From assembly GCF_000382125.1 (NCBI RefSeq), contig NZ_KB907548.1, positions 310,001-374,000 on the forward strand: a DNA stretch of 64,000 bases, read 5' to 3'. Of this stretch, positions 43,540 to 52,187 are shown piece by piece. Numbering within the stretch: position 1 is the first letter of the stretch; every line of letters starts with the position of its first letter. The stretch is from Eudoraea adriatica DSM 19308 (GTDB lineage Bacteria > Bacteroidota > Bacteroidia > Flavobacteriales > Flavobacteriaceae). Made by a program: the position numbers and the translations under genes. The notes under the pieces are model-generated. The model was not told the DNA's origin. It made no database searches and was given only the letters and a program-made list of their open reading frames with translations.

Positions 43540-45732
43540 ATGGAAGCTAAGCCGGCCGGCAGTAAGAAATTCGGGACTTTCGCAGGCGTATTTACGCCTA
43601 CTCTTTTAACTATTCTCGGTGTAATAATGTATTTGAGAATGGGTTGGGTTGTGGGTAATGCCGGTCTTTTGGGCGCCTGGTTAATAATCATTATTTCATT
43701 CCTTATTACCTTAACCACGGCTCTTTCCATGTCGGCAATAACAACCAATATACGAATAGGTGCCGGAGGTGCTTACGCCATAATTTCTCAAGCACTTGGC
43801 CTTGAAGTAGGCGGCAGCCTTGGTATTCCCCGATATGTTTCTCAAGGCCTTGCAGTTACCATGTATATTTTTGGATTTAGAGAAGGCTGGCTGGGTATTT
43901 TCCCTGACCATAGCCCCTTTTTAGTGGATATAATTGTGTTTGGGGTTTTGTTAACCATTGCCTACATAAGTGCAGATCTTGCCATTAAAACCCAGTTCTT
44001 TATAATGGGTGTTATTATTCTCTCCCTTGTATCGATAGTGATGGCTGCATATTATGGGTCGATGACTATTCCAACAGAAGAGGCCATACGATGGGGTAAT
44101 TTCAAAGGCTCACCTGAAAACGATTTTAGCGGAAGTACATTCTGGATTGTATTTGCCGTATTTTTTCCGGCTTCAACCGGGATAATGGCGGGTGCCAACA
44201 TGTCCGGGGAACTGAAGAATCCTAATAAGAGTATTCCATTAGGTACATTATGGGCAATTGGGATAAGCTTCATTATCTATATGTCACTCGCCTTCTGGTT
44301 GGCGCGTTCTGCCTCTGAACAGGAACTTATCTCCAACTATAATATCATAATTAACAAGTCCTACTTTGGACCATTTGTGATTGCCGGAATCCTTGGTGCT
44401 ACCTTCTCTTCAGCTCTCGCATCGCTCGTGGGTTCCTCCCGTATCCTTTTTGCGATGGGGGAACATCGGGTATTGCCATATGGAAAATTTCTGGCAGGGC
44501 AAAGTGCCAATGGTCAGCCCAGAAATGCAATGATCGTTACAGGGATTATGATTTTTATTACAATGCTATTGCGCGACTTAAACGCAGTTGCGCCTCTGGT
44601 AACCCTCTTCTTTCTTATCACTTATGCTATGATCAATATTGTAGTAATAATAGAGCAAAACCTTGGTTTAATAAGTTATCGACCTTTGTTCAAGATTAAC
44701 AAATGGGTGCCCTACATTGGGTTGACGTCCTCGGTATTAGCTATGTTTATTATTAATCCAACGATAAGTCTAATCTCGATAAGTATTGTTTTTGTAGTTT
44801 ATTGGTTCCTGTCCCGCCAGCACATTGAGACTCCTTTTGAGGACGTTAGGTCTGGTCTTTTTGTTTCGTTTGCAGAATGGGCTGCAAAACATACCTGGGG
44901 TATGAAAACGATGCAGCAACGAGCATGGAAACCAAATTTAATGGTCCCGGTTAGGGATGTTACGGGTGCCAAGGGTAATTTTCAGTTTCTACGGAACATT
45001 GCCAAACCAAAAGGATCAATAAAACTGGTAGGTATTGAACCCAATGGAGCGAATTCCAACCTGGCTGAGGAACTTTCTTCTCTTTCAGAAGCTTTTAGAA
45101 TTAAAGATGTATTCTCTTCCTGGACGGTAATTAATACTGATGATTTTGCCAAAGGTGTTAATTACGGCAATCAGGCTTTGAAAGGAGCTTTCTTCAGGCC
45201 TAATATAGTTTTTTTGAACCTTCAGCAGCACGATGATTACGAAACGGAGATAAGGCCTGTAATAAAAGAATCTATCCGCCTGGAAATTGGAGTTTTATTG
45301 TATTCTTCCCATCCCACCGCTTTATTAGGGAGAAGAAATATGATTAATGTTTGGGTAAGTGACAGAACTGACAACTGGGATATTGGATGGGATATTGGTA
45401 ATTTAGACCTATCTATTTTAATAGCTTATAAGCTTAAAAAAAACTGGGATGCAAGAATTCGCCTGATAATAGTTATTAAAGATGAAGAAGAAAGAGAGAA
45501 CGCCCAGAACTTCCTGAATTTGTTGATTAATCTGGCACGCTTGCCAGAAACACTTACCGAAGTTCGGGTCGGGAATTTTAAGGATATGGCAGCAAATGCA
45601 CCTTCGGCCGACCTTAATATTTTTGGAATGCAGGAAAATTTAAGATTTGAATTTGTTCAGGAAATGACCCTGAGTACAAACAGTTCCTGTCTGTTTGTTA
45701 AGGATTCCGGACATGAAAGCATACTTGCATAA
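43540..45732 (+). CDS. Cation-chloride-cotransporter-like permease, second paralogue
   Basis: A 730-residue paralogue of the protein at 6517-8712. The start MEAKPAGSKKFGTFAGVF was chosen since it aligns with the first copy; the frame is open 17 codons further. Shared segments include FTPTLLTILGVIMYLRMGWV, VGNAGLLGAW, RIGAGGAYA and FPASTGIMAGANMSGELKNP. Membrane part about residues 20-425, soluble C-terminal domain 430-730 with less similarity to the first copy (for example PNIVFLNLQQHDDYET). The two copies are on the same strand, each monocistronic, 37 kb apart. Probably an ion or amino-acid symporter of the inner membrane. Confidence 0.85.
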   Translation: MEAKPAGSKKFGTFAGVFTPTLLTILGVIMYLRMGWVVGNAGLLGAWLIIIISFLITLTTALSMSAITTNIRIGAGGAYAIISQALGLEVGGSLGIPRYVSQGLAVTMYIFGFREGWLGIFPDHSPFLVDIIVFGVLLTIAYISADLAIKTQFFIMGVIILSLVSIVMAAYYGSMTIPTEEAIRWGNFKGSPENDFSGSTFWIVFAVFFPASTGIMAGANMSGELKNPNKSIPLGTLWAIGISFIIYMSLAFWLARSASEQELISNYNIIINKSYFGPFVIAGILGATFSSALASLVGSSRILFAMGEHRVLPYGKFLAGQSANGQPRNAMIVTGIMIFITMLLRDLNAVAPLVTLFFLITYAMINIVVIIEQNLGLISYRPLFKINKWVPYIGLTSSVLAMFIINPTISLISISIVFVVYWFLSRQHIETPFEDVRSGLFVSFAEWAAKHTWGMKTMQQRAWKPNLMVPVRDVTGAKGNFQFLRNIAKPKGSIKLVGIEPNGANSNLAEELSSLSEAFRIKDVFSSWTVINTDDFAKGVNYGNQALKGAFFRPNIVFLNLQQHDDYETEIRPVIKESIRLEIGVLLYSSHPTALLGRRNMINVWVSDRTDNWDIGWDIGNLDLSILIAYKLKKNWDARIRLIIVIKDEEERENAQNFLNLLINLARLPETLTEVRVGNFKDMAANAPSADLNIFGMQENLRFEFVQEMTLSTNSSCLFVKDSGHESILA

Positions 45733-45865
45733 TTTTTTTTAGGTTGGCTGCTAATGGTTGCTGTTATTTTCGGATAAAAAATCTAAAATTGTTCCCGTTA
45801 TACTAGTTGATTAGTTTATTTCTTGTCTTAACCACCTTTACAACTAAAAATTGATATGTTTCTCA

Positions 45866-45893
45866 TTGATGTCCTAATGTTTTAATATCTTTA
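45866..45893 (+). promoter_or_regulatory. Bacteroidota-type promoter of the aminotransferase gene
   Basis: TTG (45866-45868), 17 bases, then TATCTTTA (45886-45893) match the -33 TTG and -7 TAnnTTTG elements of Bacteroidota sigma-ABfr promoters, 65 bp upstream of the start codon. The palindrome-like TAGTTGATTA at 45804-45813 lies further upstream. Confidence 0.55.
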
Positions 45894-45958
45894 ATTCTCG
45901 TTATTTATGCTGTTTATATTTTACAGATAAAACACGAAGGGTTTAATAGCTATTACAA

Positions 45959-47452
45959 ATGAAAGCCACTTTAAAAGCGCCAGATACATTAGAAACATAT
46001 TTTCAACCTTTTAGAAATCAAGTTGTTGGGGTAGATCAAAGTTTTGAATCGCCTTTTGGTAAGAAAAAAATCATCTATGCGGACTGGATTGCCAGCGGAA
46101 GGTTATACCGTCCTATTGAAGAAAAATTGCTGCATCAGATTGGCCCTTATGTGGCTAATACGCATACCGAAACCTCAGTAACCGGCTCGGCCATGACGCT
46201 GGCCTATAAAGATGCCAGGAATATTATTAAAAATCACGTAAACGCTTCTGCGGAAGATGTTTTAATAACTGTCGGTACGGGAATGACAGGTGCAATAAAT
46301 AAATTTCAAAGAATTTTAGGATTAAAAGTTTCTGAAAACCTGAAAGAGCATACAAAGATCCCTGATGCTATAAGACCTATTGTTTTTATATCTCACATGG
46401 AGCATCATTCCAACCAAACCTCCTGGTTAGAAACAATCGCACATGTAGAAGTAATACCTTGTAATTCTGAAGGCTTGATTTGTTTAGATAGTTTTAAGGA
46501 ATTGCTTTTGAAATATGAAAAACATCCTATAAAAATTGCTTCCGTCACCGCTTGCTCAAATGTGACAGGTATTGTAACGGATTACTATGAGGTTGCCAGG
46601 TTAATACATCGTTATAACGGATTGTGTTTTGTGGACTTTGCCTGCTCTGCACCATATGTGCCAATAAATATGCATCCAAAAGATAAAGATGCCTATTTAG
46701 ACGCTATTTTCTTTTCTCCACATAAATTTCTGGGCGGACCGGGAGCTTCGGGGATTCTGATTTTTAATAAAAAATTGTACAAAAATTTAGTTCCGGACAA
46801 TCCGGGAGGTGGAACAGTAGCCTACACAAACCCCTGGGGAGATCATGATTATATAGATGATATAGAAACCAGAGAAGACGGGGGTACCCCGGGTTTTCTG
46901 CAGACCATAAAGACAGCATTAGCAATACGTCTGAAAGAAGAAATGGGAACTGATAACATTTTAGCAAGGGAACATGAGATCGTTGACAAAATATTTAAAG
47001 AATTATCCCATATAGAGAATATACATATACTGGCCCAAAGACATAAGGATCGATTAGGGGTTATTTCTTTTTTTATAGATGATGCACACTATAATTTGGT
47101 TGTAAAAATACTCAATGACAGGTATGGTATACAGACCCGAGGTGGCTGTTCCTGTGCAGGAACCTACGGTCATTATTTATTAAATGTCGATCTATCGACA
47201 TCCAAAGCAATTGAACAAAAAATCCTTGAAGGCTGCCTTATTGAACGTCCGGGTTGGGTGCGTATGTCCGTACATCCGATAATGACTGATCGGGAAATAG
47301 ATTTTATCTGTGAAGCTATTAAACAAGTGGCTTTGCAACATAAAGAATGGGGCAAAGATTATGAATACAATAGTATGAAGAATGAATTTGTATTTAGGGA
47401 CAAGGAACCCATAGAAAAAACCATTACAGCAGATTGGTTTAATATAAAATAA
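45959..47452 (+). CDS. Class V aminotransferase (cysteine-desulfurase-like)
   Basis: A 497-residue PLP enzyme of the class V (NifS-like) aminotransferase fold. The PLP lysine is in FFSPHKFLGGPGAS, preceded by LCFVDFACSAPYVPINMH with the PLP-binding Asp; SHMEHHSNQTSW and NTHTETSVTGS are conserved for this subfamily. RGGCSCAGTYGHYLL near residue 400 contains the cysteine region typical for cysteine desulfurase-like proteins. The protein is longer than IscS/SufS by about 90 residues and is not in an iron-sulfur cluster operon, so it is more likely a desulfurase/lyase with its own substrate. It has a hairpin right after the stop. Confidence 0.85.
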   Translation: MKATLKAPDTLETYFQPFRNQVVGVDQSFESPFGKKKIIYADWIASGRLYRPIEEKLLHQIGPYVANTHTETSVTGSAMTLAYKDARNIIKNHVNASAEDVLITVGTGMTGAINKFQRILGLKVSENLKEHTKIPDAIRPIVFISHMEHHSNQTSWLETIAHVEVIPCNSEGLICLDSFKELLLKYEKHPIKIASVTACSNVTGIVTDYYEVARLIHRYNGLCFVDFACSAPYVPINMHPKDKDAYLDAIFFSPHKFLGGPGASGILIFNKKLYKNLVPDNPGGGTVAYTNPWGDHDYIDDIETREDGGTPGFLQTIKTALAIRLKEEMGTDNILAREHEIVDKIFKELSHIENIHILAQRHKDRLGVISFFIDDAHYNLVVKILNDRYGIQTRGGCSCAGTYGHYLLNVDLSTSKAIEQKILEGCLIERPGWVRMSVHPIMTDREIDFICEAIKQVALQHKEWGKDYEYNSMKNEFVFRDKEPIEKTITADWFNIK

Positions 47453-47495
47453 AACTGAGTAGGGTCCTTTTTTAACAATAGAAACCTACTCAGTT
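47453..47495. terminator. Hairpin between the convergent aminotransferase and GerW-like genes
   Basis: Arms AACTGAGTAGG (47453-47463) and CCTACTCAGTT (47485-47495) begin right behind the stop codon and enclose 21 bases. There is no T-tract behind the stem, so it is an atypical terminator or an mRNA end-protecting structure. Confidence 0.5.
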
Positions 47496-47548
47496 AATTA
47501 CTAAGTCAGACTTAGCAGATGTTTTGGCTGATCATCGTTTGGGCTATT

Positions 47549-47920
47549 TTAAGCCATTTCTTCTTCTTTCTTATTTATGGTTTCCACATACTTGTTAATT
47601 AAATCCGGAACTTTTTCAAAAGCGGCAGCTAAACCATGGGATTTACCTGCTTCTATAAATGATATCTCGTCATCTTTAGTTACTAAAAACCCAATAGGTT
47701 CAATACCCATTCCTGCTCCGGCACCCATGCCCTGACCTTTTTTGGCTTTGGCTTCCATGCCTTCTCCTCCGCCGGATCCAAATCCCATACCTACCTTAAT
47801 AACAGGTATGCATTTAAATTCGCCTAATTGAAATTGTTCGCCAATAACAGTTTCAGTTTTTGCTTCAGTTTTGATAAAATCTGTGATTTTACCCAAAAAT
47901 TCTTCAAAATGTAATTCCAT
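47549..47920 (-). CDS. GerW/YtfJ-family protein
   Basis: A 123-residue protein of the GerW (YtfJ) family known from Bacillus and Clostridia spores. VIGEQFQLGEFKCIPVIKVGMGFGSGGG is the family core, followed by a glycine/methionine-rich stretch (QGMGAGAGMG) and EPIGFLVTKDDEISFI. It has no signal peptide or membrane segment. The upstream neighbour (47931, 10-bp gap) is YtfI/DUF2953-like, which is the same gene order as ytfI-ytfJ in Bacillus. Function outside spores is not known to me; the pairing suggests a membrane-bound complex with the YtfI-like protein. Confidence 0.85.
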   Translation of the reverse strand: MELHFEEFLGKITDFIKTEAKTETVIGEQFQLGEFKCIPVIKVGMGFGSGGGEGMEAKAKKGQGMGAGAGMGIEPIGFLVTKDDEISFIEAGKSHGLAAAFEKVPDLINKYVETINKKEEEMA

Positions 47921-47930
47921 GATAAATTTT

Positions 47931-48431
47931 TTAAAAGTTAATAAATGATCTTATAATGCTAATAGGTCGGCTTTGCAGGTGTAAAACCATGTTCACTCTT
48001 CCATCAAAATTTACTTGAAAAGTGCCAACATGGTGATTCAAAAAAGCAAATGCAGGATAAAGTTTTGCGTTTTCAATGCAATCTCCTGTATCAATATCTA
48101 CCAGTAATTTTTTCACTTTAAAAGATTTTAGTACTTGTAGCCCTCCTTTAAAATTTGATTTGATATCTCTCCTCCTGCCGGATTTTTTTTCAACTTTTTT
48201 CTTTTGCTCCTTTTCCTTTTTTCTTAGCGGATAGAAATAAAACCTGGTAAATAATGTGTTTAGCCTTATCCGTAAAAATTCTGTTTCGTGCCCTTCTACG
48301 GCGACTTTAACCAATCCCAAAATTCGAACGAAGTATTGCTTTTTAGCCATGTTTATTACAATATCCAGGGGAACAAATAAAAGATAAAGGATAAACAAAA
48401 GCAGGAGTAAGCCTAATACAACCCAGAGCAT
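47931..48431 (-). CDS. YtfI-like (DUF2953-like) membrane-anchored protein
   Basis: A 166-residue protein from MLWVVLGLLLLLFILYLLF (start 48431; the frame is open 23 codons more but without sense). One N-terminal membrane anchor is followed by a beta-rich part (VDIVINMAKK-like LDIVINMAKKQYFVRILGLVKV), a lysine-rich loop (RKKEKEQKKKVEKKSGRRR) and a second beta part (VKKLLVDIDTGDCIENAKLYP, HVGTFQVNFDGRVNMVLHL). This layout is that of DUF2953 proteins such as B. subtilis YtfI. The gene precedes the GerW-like gene with a 10-bp gap on the same strand, so the two are cotranscribed. Confidence 0.7.
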   Translation of the reverse strand: MLWVVLGLLLLLFILYLLFVPLDIVINMAKKQYFVRILGLVKVAVEGHETEFLRIRLNTLFTRFYFYPLRKKEKEQKKKVEKKSGRRRDIKSNFKGGLQVLKSFKVKKLLVDIDTGDCIENAKLYPAFAFLNHHVGTFQVNFDGRVNMVLHLQSRPISIIRSFINF

Positions 48432-48693
48432 CGTTTTATTTTTATGCAAAGGAAAAACATCATTTGTTTTTTGACAATGATTTGAATCATTGCAATGCAA
48501 CTATCCCATGAAAATTTTACAGATTAATTTGTTCATTGAAAGTAACTGATTAAAGTATCTCAACCCATCATGATTGCAATTCAAAGAATCGGATGATTTT
48601 CTTTATGAAAGGGGTCTATAATATACCTTAGAAGAGAAGAAATTCTAAGCATTATATCAAAACATACATAGTATTTACTGTAATTAATGGTTT

Positions 48694-49443
48694 TCACCTA
48701 ATATAACTCCCGGCATTGATATCTATAGTAGAACCTGTGGCATGGTCCATCTGGCCGCTGCACATAAGTACTACAACCGGGGCTATATCTTCGGGAGTGG
48801 TTATTTCATTTAAGGCCAATTCACTAAGTATATTTGTTTCACCATATTTGCGAATTGCATCTTCTGCCATTTCTGTTCGGGTGAATCCTGGAGCAACAAC
48901 AAATGATTTAATGTTGTATCTGCCAAAAGATCTGGCTACAGTTCGTGAAAGCGAGGTTAGCCCCCCTTTAGAGGCCGCATATGCAAGATATTCCTCCGTT
49001 TCACCACGGAAGGCAGCCCTGCTTCCAATGTAAATGAATCGTCCTCCACCTTGTTTTTTAAAATATTCTATCCCTAATTTTGTAAGCAGACCTGCTGATT
49101 CAAGGTTAATGGCCATGGTTAGCCGCCAGTTATCAAGCCAATCCTCAGTGGTACCTTCTGTTGACTGGGGCAAAAATATACCGGCGTTCAGTACAATGGT
49201 ATCTAATTTCCCTAATTGTTCAATCGCTCGTTTAAAAAGTAATTCTACTTCATCGGATTTGGAGAGGTTTGCCTGGAAAGTTTCGGCTTTTGAATATTTA
49301 AGCTTTACATTATCAGCTTCAGTTCGGCTGCTGTTGTAATGTACCCCTACCCGGGCATTAGCTTCAAGTAAGTGAATGGCAATTGACTTCCCTATGCCCC
49401 TGGAAGCCCCGGTAACCAGAATATTCTGTCCTTTTAAATTCAT
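48694..49443 (-). CDS. SDR-family oxidoreductase
   Basis: A 249-residue classical short-chain dehydrogenase, FabG-like in length and motif order: TGASRGIGKSIAIHL, LNAGIFL (NNAG variant), YIGSRAAF with YAASKGGL (Ser-Tyr-Lys), and a final GSTIDINAGSYIR. HYNSSRTEAD after strand two suggests NADP. FabG-type 3-oxoacyl reductase or a general carbonyl reductase are both possible; it is not clustered with fab genes. Confidence 0.88.
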   Translation of the reverse strand: MNLKGQNILVTGASRGIGKSIAIHLLEANARVGVHYNSSRTEADNVKLKYSKAETFQANLSKSDEVELLFKRAIEQLGKLDTIVLNAGIFLPQSTEGTTEDWLDNWRLTMAINLESAGLLTKLGIEYFKKQGGGRFIYIGSRAAFRGETEEYLAYAASKGGLTSLSRTVARSFGRYNIKSFVVAPGFTRTEMAEDAIRKYGETNILSELALNEITTPEDIAPVVVLMCSGQMDHATGSTIDINAGSYIR

Positions 49444-49697
49444 TTAAATTTGCACTATGTACTAGTGAAAGTATTGAGAATCTATTATAAATCCAACTTT
49501 TAAGTGACACTTAAACCCCACTCATCGTTTCCGCCTTTCACTATTATGTCTATTCTTTTTACAATTGCCCTATTGATCCATGTTTCCCTTTTTAATCTTT
49601 ATAGATAAAGGTATTTTGAGAATACCGGATTAAAGAAAGTTTATTAAGCATAATAAATAAAAAATTGAATGCAATTTTGCACAAACACGGAAGTGCT

Positions 49698-50948
49698 ATG
49701 AACAATGATCCTGCCCATTTTTTATATGACTATTTAATTGAAACAGGGATATCTGAATCTATTGCAAGGTATTTAAATTTAATTGGACTGTTGCTGACCA
49801 CGTTAATTGTAGTTGGCATCCTTCATTTTGTAATTAAAAAGGTCATACAGAGGGTCTCTGTACTTTTTGCCAGAAGGACAAAAACCAACCTGGACGACAT
49901 TGCAATTACAAATAAGCTCCACAGATTATTGGCAAATGTCTTCCCGTTGCTACTGGCTATAGAGTTGATTCCTGTGGTTTTTGCAGACTTTGATTATTTG
50001 GGAGGAATGGCTTTGAAGTTTACAAATATTCTAGCCATTATTCTAATCCTGAACATTGCAAAAAGCATTTTACGAAGTTTGAGGGACTACCTTAAAACAC
50101 TACCACGCTACCAGGATAAGCCTATTGATAGTTATATACAGGTTTTTATGATAATTGGCTGGATCATGGCCATTTTGACCATTTTTGCAATTATTACAGA
50201 TACGTCTATCTGGAAGTTTTTCACAGCTCTGGGAGCAGCCTCAGCTGTATTACTTTTATTATTTAAGGATTCCATTCTTGGGCTGGTTGCAAGTATTCAG
50301 GTAAGTATGAATGATATGGTTAGAATCGGGGATTGGATCACCTTTGAAAAATATGGGGCTGATGGCGATCTGATAGAAATTAGCCTGGCTACGGTTAAAA
50401 TTCAGAATTTTGATAAGACAATAACAACAATACCCACTTATGCCTTAATTACAGACTCTTTTAAGAATTGGAGAGGGATGCAAGAGTCCGGTGGTCGGAG
50501 AATAAAACGAGCTTTAATTATTAAGCAGAAGAATATAAAATTTTTAACCCCCAGTGAAGTTAATAAGTTAAAAGAAATACAACTTTTACATGATTATTTG
50601 AATTTGAGAAATGAAAAAATAGCAAAGTATAACCAGGAAAACAATATTGATAAATCACTTCTTGTGAATGGTAGAAATCTAACCAACATTGGTGTTTTCA
50701 GGAAATATATGGAGTCCTATCTGAGTAATCATAGCGCGCTGAACAAAAATATGACCATGATGACAAGACAACTTGCACCAACCCCGCAAGGTATTCCCAT
50801 AGAGGTTTATGTTTTTAGTAGTGACAAAAGATGGAAGAACTATGAATATATAATGTCGGATATATTTGATCATTTGCTGGCTGCTGTCACCTATTTTGAT
50901 CTTGAAGTCTATGAATTACCCACTTCAATTCAAAAGGATGGTACCTAG
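49698..50948 (+). CDS. MscS-family mechanosensitive channel, YbdG-like
   Basis: A 416-residue inner-membrane channel from the ATG at 49698; a TTG eleven codons upstream gives an unconvincing extension. Four or five helices span residues 20-185. The pore-lining helix and beta domain are marked by FFTALGAASAVLLLLFKDSI, GLVASIQVSMNDMVRIGDWI and LATVKIQNFDKTITTIPTY. The long C-terminal cytosolic domain with an insertion at 280-320 and SSDKRWKNYEYIMSDIFDHL is that of YbdG/MscM rather than small MscS. It probably releases ions on hypo-osmotic stress. Confidence 0.9.
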   Translation: MNNDPAHFLYDYLIETGISESIARYLNLIGLLLTTLIVVGILHFVIKKVIQRVSVLFARRTKTNLDDIAITNKLHRLLANVFPLLLAIELIPVVFADFDYLGGMALKFTNILAIILILNIAKSILRSLRDYLKTLPRYQDKPIDSYIQVFMIIGWIMAILTIFAIITDTSIWKFFTALGAASAVLLLLFKDSILGLVASIQVSMNDMVRIGDWITFEKYGADGDLIEISLATVKIQNFDKTITTIPTYALITDSFKNWRGMQESGGRRIKRALIIKQKNIKFLTPSEVNKLKEIQLLHDYLNLRNEKIAKYNQENNIDKSLLVNGRNLTNIGVFRKYMESYLSNHSALNKNMTMMTRQLAPTPQGIPIEVYVFSSDKRWKNYEYIMSDIFDHLLAAVTYFDLEVYELPTSIQKDGT

Positions 50949-51081
50949 ACCCATCAGAAATATTATTTTTTTGTAAAAGAAATTTAAAGATTCCCTAATC
51001 TTTATAAAAATCCAAATCCAGAGATTCAGTTCTGAGTACACAGGAATATTTGTCTATCTTGTATTTTCTAAAAAAATAGCT

Positions 51082-51690
51082 GTGTATAAAAAATTATTGT
51101 TTCTCGGCTTTCTGTTTACAATGGTAAATGGTAGTGCTCAGGATAAAAAGATTGAAATAATCACCGAAGAAATTCCTAATCGCATCGCATTTTATGCAGT
51201 TAATGTTAATGCACAAGACCTTGATGTAATGTTCTCGCTAACCGGAACAAATTTCAGGCAAAGTAGAGCAAGACCAAGGTTTATAAGGGTTCCTGCCGCT
51301 TCAAAAGTACATATGAAGACCATAGTTCTTTTTAGGGATAAGAAACCTTCGTATACTTATAAGCTAGAGGTGAACGATAGTTTGTCTGCCAGGGCATTGA
51401 TAAAAGAATCTGAACAAATCAAGATTAAGCCGCCTAAACAAATAACGGTTTATGTCCCGGAAACATGTGATCTATGTGATAGTCTGCTAATTCGATTAAG
51501 TGGAAGTAAGTATCTCTTCAATCTAGTTAACCTCGACGAAAAACCTAAAATTAAGGAGCAACTACAAGCTGCGTTTGGAAAAGAAACACCAATAGACTCA
51601 CTCACTTCTCCTATAGTAAATCTTGACGGAAAACTGTTTACTAATCTGAACACCTATGATCTGTTAATGGAACAGGTTAATAAAGAGTAG
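51082..51690 (+). CDS. Exported protein with C-terminal CxxC thioredoxin/glutaredoxin-like domain
   Basis: A 202-residue exported protein with GTG start (51082) and signal MYKKLLFLGFLFTMVNGSAQ. Residues 25-115 form a beta-rich domain (RIAFYAVNVNAQDLDVMFSL, KVHMKTIVLFRDKKPSYTYKL). Residues 120-200 resemble a glutaredoxin-like fold: QITVYVPETCDLCDSLLIRL holds the CDLC redox motif after the first strand, FNLVNLDEKP the second strand, SPIVNLDGKLF the cis-Pro region and YDLLMEQV the last helix. A periplasmic thiol-disulfide role is likely; the partner is unknown. Confidence 0.7.
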   Translation: MYKKLLFLGFLFTMVNGSAQDKKIEIITEEIPNRIAFYAVNVNAQDLDVMFSLTGTNFRQSRARPRFIRVPAASKVHMKTIVLFRDKKPSYTYKLEVNDSLSARALIKESEQIKIKPPKQITVYVPETCDLCDSLLIRLSGSKYLFNLVNLDEKPKIKEQLQAAFGKETPIDSLTSPIVNLDGKLFTNLNTYDLLMEQVNKE

Positions 51691-51747
51691 TTTTTGACAT
51701 TAACCATATTATCAAAAAACAGGTCGGTCAAAACTGCATTGGAAATA

Positions 51748-51969
51748 TTAAATTTCCGGCCTGCCTTTTAGTCTTTTTTCTAATTTTTGTTTAAGGGCAG
51801 TTAATCGCTTCATGAGCTCCATTATCGCCGCATCCTGATTCTGCTTGTACAGTTCATTTAAGCCTAAAATAAGTGACTTTGCTTCCCTTGAAGCCACAAT
51901 ACGGTCATTGGTTGTAAGTTTGGTCCATTTACGCTGTTCAAACGACCTTGCCTTCTCAATTATATCCAT
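51748..51969 (-). CDS. Small conserved-looking helical protein of unknown function
   Basis: A 73-residue soluble protein that I do not recognise. It is almost wholly helical: MDIIEKARSFEQRKWTKL, VASREAKSLILGLNELY, then AAIMELMKRLTALKQKLEKR and a basic end. Regular heptad leucines and charged faces suggest a coiled-coil or a small partner protein. The frame is the only one at this site with normal amino-acid composition, so I consider it real. Confidence 0.6.
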   Translation of the reverse strand: MDIIEKARSFEQRKWTKLTTNDRIVASREAKSLILGLNELYKQNQDAAIMELMKRLTALKQKLEKRLKGRPEI

Positions 51970-52187
51970 AGTATCTTTAATCTTTGTTATTAGAAGGAAT
52001 GATTATTTATTCCTTACTCAAAATAGCCCTATTATTTTATAAATTCCAAAAAATAGACAATTTAGTTATGCAATAGCCCTATTTCGGGTGCATAAATTTA
52101 TAAATTCTATTATATTGTCTAATGGCTTTAACATATGTTTAAACATATTTATTTCAATTTCAGATTTCGAATCTGGGTTTTTGAGGA
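51970..52187. repeat. Short intergenic region dense in direct and inverted repeats
   Basis: A 218-bp region holds two copies of AATAGCCCTATT (52022-52033, 52072-52083), two of TTATAAATTC (52037-52046, 52098-52107), an inverted pair TAGACAAT/ATTGTCTA (52054-52061, 52114-52121) and two overlapping palindromes AACATATGTT (52130-52139) and ATGTTTAAACAT (52135-52146). No ORF. It is upstream of the 73-residue protein gene. Confidence 0.5.

Noticed and set aside
47549-48431. Sporulation capacity of the organism from the GerW/YtfI pair
   Set aside because: No other spore gene is in view, and all other markers point to Flavobacteriaceae, which do not form spores.
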